Shown in pieces: positions 58,800-64,000 of a DNA stretch of 64,000 nucleotides. The stretch covers positions 21,960,455 to 22,024,454 of the forward strand of contig CAIIXF020000002.1 in NCBI GenBank assembly GCA_903813345.2. Direction: 5' to 3'. Position numbers and translations under genes: made by a program. Under the pieces are notes generated by a model. The model was not told where the DNA came from. It did not search any database and saw only the letters and a list, made by a program, of their open reading frames with translations. Numbering within the stretch: the stretch's first letter is position 1; each line of letters starts with the position of its first letter. The stretch is from Owenia fusiformis. Its lineage: Eukaryota; Annelida; Polychaeta; Sabellida; Oweniidae.

Positions 58800-58935
58800 A
58801 CATTCTTCCTCTGTAACTTTCCTGATCCGGGACACCCTCTACATCTTAACATTTCTACTTTAAAACTTTATTTCCTAGACACCCTGTATATATTCTCCTC
58901 TGTAACTTTATTGACTGGACATCGTTCAGACATTT
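58800..58935. repeat. Relic of the NARS2 intron-12 minisatellite
   Basis: Three degenerate units read CATTCTTCCTCTGTAACTTT, GACACCCTCTACATC, ACTTTATTTCCTAGACACCC and TCTGTAACTTTATTGACTGG, matching the first and last units of the 23296-24640 array. With the exon-12 pseudogene at 53037 it marks the extent of the duplicated NARS2 3' segment; the exon 13 counterpart is missing. Confidence 0.7.
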
Positions 58936-59059
58936 TTAAATATGTCTTTTAAATTACATAACTACTATACTGGCTCTTTAAGTGAGTGTTCATGAATGAG
59001 TAATTGATCCCATGCATATTGTAATCATACTTCACCCCTTGTACTTCTAATTAAAAGTT

Positions 59060-62000
59060 TTATATCAAGATCAACATCAGAAATTCTTTGATGATTTGCA
59101 AAGCCTTTTTAGCATGAGTTGTATGAGTTGACATTGAGTTAAAACTCAGCCTAATGTACAATTCCCCATCAATTTTGGTAGAGGACAAATATAGTCGGCC
59201 ATCTTGATTTATTTTTGTCAGTAGTTCATCAAGTTTTTTATTATCCTTAGACTTCAACTGAAATGCAACAATTGAAAGTTCTGGCACAGGTCCAACTTTA
59301 ACATCTGGAATTTTCTTCAATTCATCGTAACAGAACATTGTTAGCGCCATCTTTTCTCTAATGCAATCCTCAAAATGAGAAATCCCTAATAATCTCAGGG
59401 TTAGCCATAGTGGAAGAGCACGGAATGGACGGCTCAACTCCAGGGAATATTCACTAGGGCTGTAATGATCATGTTGAGTGTCTGCGAGGTAGTTCCCTTG
59501 AGTGTCTAGGGTCATGGCAGCATGTAGGTAGGGCCCGTGTTTCACCAATAATGCGCTGGAACCCCAGGGAAGATTCAGTCCCTTGTGAGGACTTATTATC
59601 AATGAATCAGCCAGCTCAACACCTGAATAGGAAAACGCATTTGAGTAGTTCAATACATGACAAGGCATTAACATGCAAAATGTTACCACCTTCCAGTTGT
59701 TAAAAACACCGGACACCAACCACCATCATGAAAATGGAGACCATATTGACAAAAGTGGTGACATAAAGACAAAAAATAATATACAGTAAAACCTGTCTAA
59801 ATGGAACACCTTTGGTACCTCTAAAAGGTGTTCCAGTTGGGAGGTGTCCAACTAATAGTGGTTCATTTAACATTATGTATTTTGGTCTTAGGACTCTGAA
59901 AAGTGTTCCACTAACAGAGGTTTTACATCTAGAAGTATTCCACTTTACAGGTTTCACTGTAATAGCATGTTGGACTAAAATACAAAATAATAGTTAAATC
60001 TCTTTGTAGTAATCAATTGTCTGCCAGATAATATTTTGAAGAAAATCTCAGATGTTGAGGAAAGTGCAGTAGTTTGCGGTATAACTGTTACAGGAAAATA
60101 GTGCAAATTCTTCAAAATGGGAAAAAATGAATGTTAAAATGTTTGTTTTCCTTGCAATAAGATTTTAGGATGTTAAGAACAAATAGGAGTACATTAACTA
60201 CCTTTAGATTTCTGCCTAACTTCTTTAGAAAACATGTAAAATCCTCCATAGGCTGCATCAACGTGGAACCATGTGTCATGTCGCTTAGCAACACTTGCTA
60301 TAGCATCTAATGGATCTATAGCACCAATGTCTACATTACCCAAAGTAGCAGTTATCATAAATGGATGAAGACCAGTCTGAAAGAAAAACATTCAAAGGGG
60401 ATAGTGTCCAAATGCTGCTAAAAGTTAAATGTTCATTTGCTGTCCATGGAATGTCACATTTTTGAAAACCAAATTTTTAAACTTTTTGAAGCGAGTTCTT
60501 TATTTACCCCATCCCCTAATAGAATAAACCCTGTGTTATCTCTGGTAACTGTTGACAATTGTGCACTGTCGGTCTTCTCTTAAACAAGTTAAAGCGGTAA
60601 CTAAGAACAGAGTGGTAACTAAGAACAGACAATGCCTCTTTAAATGGGATAGACATGTATACTAGTAACCAGAGTTACCTGCATGTCTTCCTTGAGAGAG
60701 GTTTCAAGATGTTCAGGGTCCATTCGTGTTCCACAGTCATGCTTCACAGTTCTCACCTCACATTCAGCCATCCCGCAGATTTTGAGAGCCTTTAGGATGC
60801 AGTGATGGGTATGTTGAGTAATGTAAACCACCTGTCTAATTAAAGTGGCAACAAAGTACAAGAAGGTGATGAGTATGTTGAGTAATGTAAACCACCTGTC
60901 TAATTAAAGTGGCAACAAAGTACAAGAAGGTGATGAGTATGTTGAGTAATGTAAACCACCTGTCTAATTAAAGTGGCAACAAAGTACAAGAAGGTGATGA
61001 GTATGTTGAGTAATGTAAACCACCTGTCTAATTAAAGTGGCAAAAAGTACAAGAAGGCGAGGAGTATGTTGAGTAATGTAAACCACCTGTCTAATTAAAG
61101 TGGCAACAAAGTACAAGAAGGTGATGAGTATGTTGAGTAATGTAAACCACCTGTCTAATTAAAGTGGCAACAAAGTACAAGAAGGTGATGAGTATGTTGA
61201 GTAATGTAAACCACCTGTCTAATTAAAGTGGCAAAAAGTACAAGAAGGCGAGGAGTATGTTGAGTAATGTAAACCACCTGTCTAATTAAAGTGGCAACAA
61301 AGTACAAGAAGGTGATGAGTATGTTGAGTAATGTAAACCACCTGTCTAATTAAAGTGGCAACAAAGTACAAGAAGGCGATGAGTATGTTGAGTAATAGTA
61401 CAAGACAGCGATGAGTATGTTGAGTAATGTAAACCACCTGTTTAATTAAAGTGGCAAAAAAGTCCCAAGAAGGCAATGAGCATGTTGAGTAATGTAAACC
61501 ACCTGTTTAATCAAAGTTGCAAAAAAAGTCCCAAGAAGGCAATGAGCATGTTGAGTAATGTAAACCACATGTCTAATTAAAGTGGCAAAAAAGTACAAGA
61601 AGGCAATGAGTATGTTGAGTAATGTAAACCACATGTCTAGTTAAAGTAGCAACAAAGTATAAGGCATCGTTTAAGTGGCAATAAAGTGTATAGAATGTTT
61701 AGCTTTTATGGTTTCTTTATTGAAACCAGATACATAATACATGGACCTGGCCTAAGGCAAGGGATTATTGGCCCTCTATTGAATGTACAATATTTTAAAG
61801 AAATATCACTGAACATGCCCTTACAGTCCCCCTTCCAATCCATCGAATATCTAAAAGATTGTTGTTTGAGAAAGGATCTGACTTATTCATATTAAAAGTA
61901 TTTGAAGATTTTATGAAATAATGCGACAACTCCCACATCTATGAAATAGGTACCAACTCCAGTGGCGGATCCGGGGGGACATGCCCCCCCCCCCTCCTCC

Positions 62001-64000
62001 CCCTTTAGTGGGCCAAGAAATTTGGTTTAGTTTTTGGGCCCCAAAAGATTGCATAGCCTCAAAATAGGCCTTTTTGGGCATAATTTTGCATTTAAAGCCT
62101 TTTTGGGCCAATTTATCAAAATATGGGCCTTAATTTTTCAAAATTAGGGCCAAATTTTTGGTTTTAGGGGCCCAATTTTTTCCAGACTTTTGCCCCCCCC
62201 CCCTTGTGAATTGCTGGATCACCCACTGAACCCTAATTACACACATCTCATCTTTGCTCTTTACTACTCTTTAGAGAAAACCAACAAAGCTATGATCATA
62301 TTAAAGCATCATACATGTGCCCCTCATGTACGTACCTGTGATAGTCCCTGGCCTTTAAATGTTTAGCTTGAACTGCAGTACGTATTGCCATAATTGAAGC
62401 AATAGAAGCCCCAGACACTAGGGCCCCTTGGCTAGATGTGGGCATACCAACAAACTCTACCAACCACCTGACCATCTCCTCTTCTAGCTGAACTGCACCT
62501 TTGGGTATAAGTGGTCATATACTGAGCATGCAATGATGGTCAATCATTTGTTGCAAGAGTAGAAAATATGTGAGTTTAAATGCAGATGTGAGCTTTAAAC
62601 TTCAAGCTGACAAACCTGTGATCCTTGACCATTGTTGAATTTTGGATGCATTGTATGCTACCAATGAGCATGCTCATTCGTCTCCAGTATATTGACATCA
62701 AATCGTGGATAAAAATGATATCGCTGAAATAAATAGGATATCCTATACATACTTGGATTTCCATAAAATAATGCTGAGTGTGGATTGATGATTCGTGCCA
62801 GCAATTCTCCGAGACAGGATATCACAAGCCCACTACTTGGAATGAAACCCAAGCGACATCCAACCTTCGCACCTGTAAATGAACGTTCCAATAGTTTTCA
62901 CATAATGTAATGGTATTCATTGTTCAATGTTCATATTTATGATTCGTTATCAACCCCTCCCCCATATAATTAACTTTGAAAATTTACTTTGTTGATTTGC
63001 CTTTCACTTGAGTTTTTCAATTGATAAAAAGTTAACAATTCATCAGTAGCCCCCTTTACTCCGAAACCCATCCCCTTCCCCCTAAAAAAGATAACAGCAA
63101 ATTAAAGTAACTGTTTATTCTGATTAACCTAATAACAAGGAGAGTAGGTTGGGGATAAATCATAGTTATCGGTAAAGAAACCATGTCATAGATGTTAATT
63201 GACCTAATACTCTGACTGACTCCTTAATTTGTGAAAAAGGGCAACATTGAAATTGAAAGTCACGCAGAAATTCTCAATAATTTCCCAATATAATACTCCT
63301 TTAAACTCCTTAAAAGAGGAACAACTATTCCCTTGCATACTTTTGGGAAAACACTCAAAACACGTACCAGTGTAACCTATATTTTCTTGGATCACTTCCA
63401 GCGCTTTGTCCATATGCCACTGCTCTGAAAAATCCATCTTGCCCCATCCTAAAAGGTAAAACATAAAAAAGTATCTTATACATTGTAAAAACCTATGATA
63501 AATATGTATATGATATGTATGCTAGCTAACCACGGATTCCATAAAATAATGGAATTTCAGTTGTACAATAGTATCACAAGAGTTCAGTGTTAAATGTAAA
63601 TGTGCTTTTATTTTGGAATAAAAAGGCTAGATTGAACAGTAGGCTACCAAGAATATGCCCTTTGTGAATCAATGTCTACCTTTACTATGACTTTACTATC
63701 ATATTATCATTGTCTATGGTCATGTTCCTTAAGAGTTTTACCTTTTAAACGACTAACTTCTTTTGCTTTTCCTAATTCTTCTATATGTGCCTTGTCGTCA
63801 ATATTTGAATGATCGAGTTCATCCTCCTCGCCCATATGTTCCGTATTGGTGTGTTTTAGTTCAACATCTCTAGCTTTTGTGTCAATTAGGGAGCATTTTT
63901 GTGTTAAATCTAATGTAAATTTCTCAATTTCATTGAACCATGATTTGATAGTCTCGGGATCATTTTCAAAATGATCACATTTCTGAGTTACATTTCGCAT
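59060..64000 (-). CDS. Group II PLP-dependent decarboxylase, copy B (7 exons, 5' end at window edge)
   Basis: Exons in transcript order: 64000-63742 (partial), 63448-63368, 62872-62753, 62498-62336, 60835-60679, 60376-60202, 59622-59060; all AG/GT and in frame, 505 residues within the window. Same splice phases as copy A. The cofactor residues are kept: ITQHTH, FHVDAAYGG and SPHKGLNLPWG. Copies A and B differ at 3 of 53 residues in exon 4 and 9 of 58 in exon 6. Copy B has two extra codons at the end of exon 2 (GYTG against DG) and a different C-terminus (KEFLMLILI against KEFLNRS). Introns are short (254-579 bp) apart from intron 4, which holds a minisatellite derived from the exon 5 splice site. 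No inactivating change seen, so both copies are probably active. The start lies at or beyond the edge: the Met at 64000 aligns with the second Met of copy A's MDDTFMED. Confidence 0.88.
59784..59959. mobile_element. pogo-like MITE, copy 4, in decarboxylase B intron 6
   Basis: It begins CAGTAAAACCTGTCTAAATG and ends CAGGTTTCACTG, with TA on both sides (59782-59783, 59960-59961). The interior (GGAACACCTTTGGTACCTCT, AAGGTGTTCCAGTTGGGAGG) matches the 8138 copy. It is absent from the corresponding place in copy A as far as I can see. Confidence 0.8.
60801..61670. repeat. 62-64-bp minisatellite that reiterates the exon 5 splice acceptor of decarboxylase B
   Basis: About 14 units of GATGAGTATGTTGAGTAATG + TAAACCACCTGTCTAATTAA + AGTGGCAACAAAGTACAAGAAGG. 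The unit is the first ~37 nt of exon 5 (minus strand: ACAGGTGGTTTACATTACTC...), its AG acceptor and ~27 nt of intron 4. The real exon edge (60801-60835) is the innermost copy. A 62-bp variant (CAAAAAGTAC, GGCGAGGAG) recurs every third unit at ~61041-61062 and ~61231-61252, so trimers were amplified as well. Most units keep a usable AG. Copy A retains only one diverged unit (39260-39340). Confidence 0.9.
61966..62226. mobile_element. GTGGCGGATC repeat, copy 2
   Basis: CCAGTGGCGGATCCGGGGGG at the left is loosely mirrored by GAATTGCTGGATCACCCACTG at the right. The interior consists of GGGCC/GGCCC blocks and C-runs like 16641-16893. Located in decarboxylase B intron 4 next to the minisatellite. 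Confidence 0.6.
62640..62752. repeat. Half copy of the GATATCC foldback repeat
   Basis: CATGCTCATTCGTCTCCAGT, ATCGTGGATAAAAATGATAT and GGATATCCTAT match the right-hand part of 9055-9195. It makes up about half of decarboxylase B intron 3. Confidence 0.5.

Noticed and set aside
60801-61670. CRISPR-like array
   Set aside because: Units are contiguous with no unique spacers, and the repeat is a copy of an exon/intron boundary in a eukaryotic gene.

Overview
The window is from an animal nuclear genome. Genes are split by GT-AG introns, intergenic DNA is AT-rich and about half the sequence is interspersed or tandem repeat. The gene content (C2H2 zinc-finger array, lysosomal chitobiase, mitochondrial asparaginyl-tRNA synthetase, group II PLP decarboxylases) and the crowd of small inverted-repeat elements would suit a marine invertebrate such as a mollusc or another lophotrochozoan. 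That placement is an inference, not something the sequence proves. Nothing prokaryotic or viral was recognised.

Layout. 1-1449 (minus) is the N-terminal part of a C2H2 zinc-finger gene that runs off the left edge. 5841-7016 (minus) is an intact single-exon di-N-acetylchitobiase (CTBS). 7017-14141 is gene-free and full of inverted-repeat elements. 14142-24807 (plus) is a complete 13-exon NARS2 gene; intron 1 carries a striking pair of palindromic elements, intron 9 a 0.5 kb palindrome and intron 12 a 96-bp minisatellite. Converging on it is a seven-exon group II PLP-dependent decarboxylase (copy A, 26165-50952, minus) whose introns are swollen by nested transposons. A second copy (copy B, 59060 to the right edge, minus) has the same exon structure with short introns.

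The two decarboxylases come from a direct segmental duplication that also carried the 3' part of NARS2. A decayed copy of NARS2 exon 12 with its intron edges lies at 53037-53160, and a relic of the intron-12 minisatellite at 58800-58935. The 5.6 kb between them was filled later by a 2.3-kb terminal-inverted-repeat element and a 5'-truncated, internally deleted LINE. Because exon boundaries agree, copy-B introns serve as approximate empty sites for dating insertions in copy A.

Mobile DNA. Recognisable groups are: pogo-like MITEs (CAGTAAAACCTG ends, TA duplications); a GGATTGGCTCCCAG MITE; an AGATGCGAGTAG element present twice in opposite orientation; foldback elements built from reiterated CATGACCGTG subterminal motifs; a dimeric ~840-bp TATCACACCAAAC family, one copy of which is split by a 6.7-kb element that itself holds further insertions; an AGGGAG-ended family; a GTTACCAAAACG palindrome family; and three LINE remnants, one with a 12-bp target-site duplication.

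The most unusual items are the minisatellite that has amplified the 3' splice site and first bases of decarboxylase-B exon 5, the bacterial-style active-site signature in the duplicated intron-bearing decarboxylases, and the CATGACCGTG foldback elements. I found no convincing new multi-gene system.
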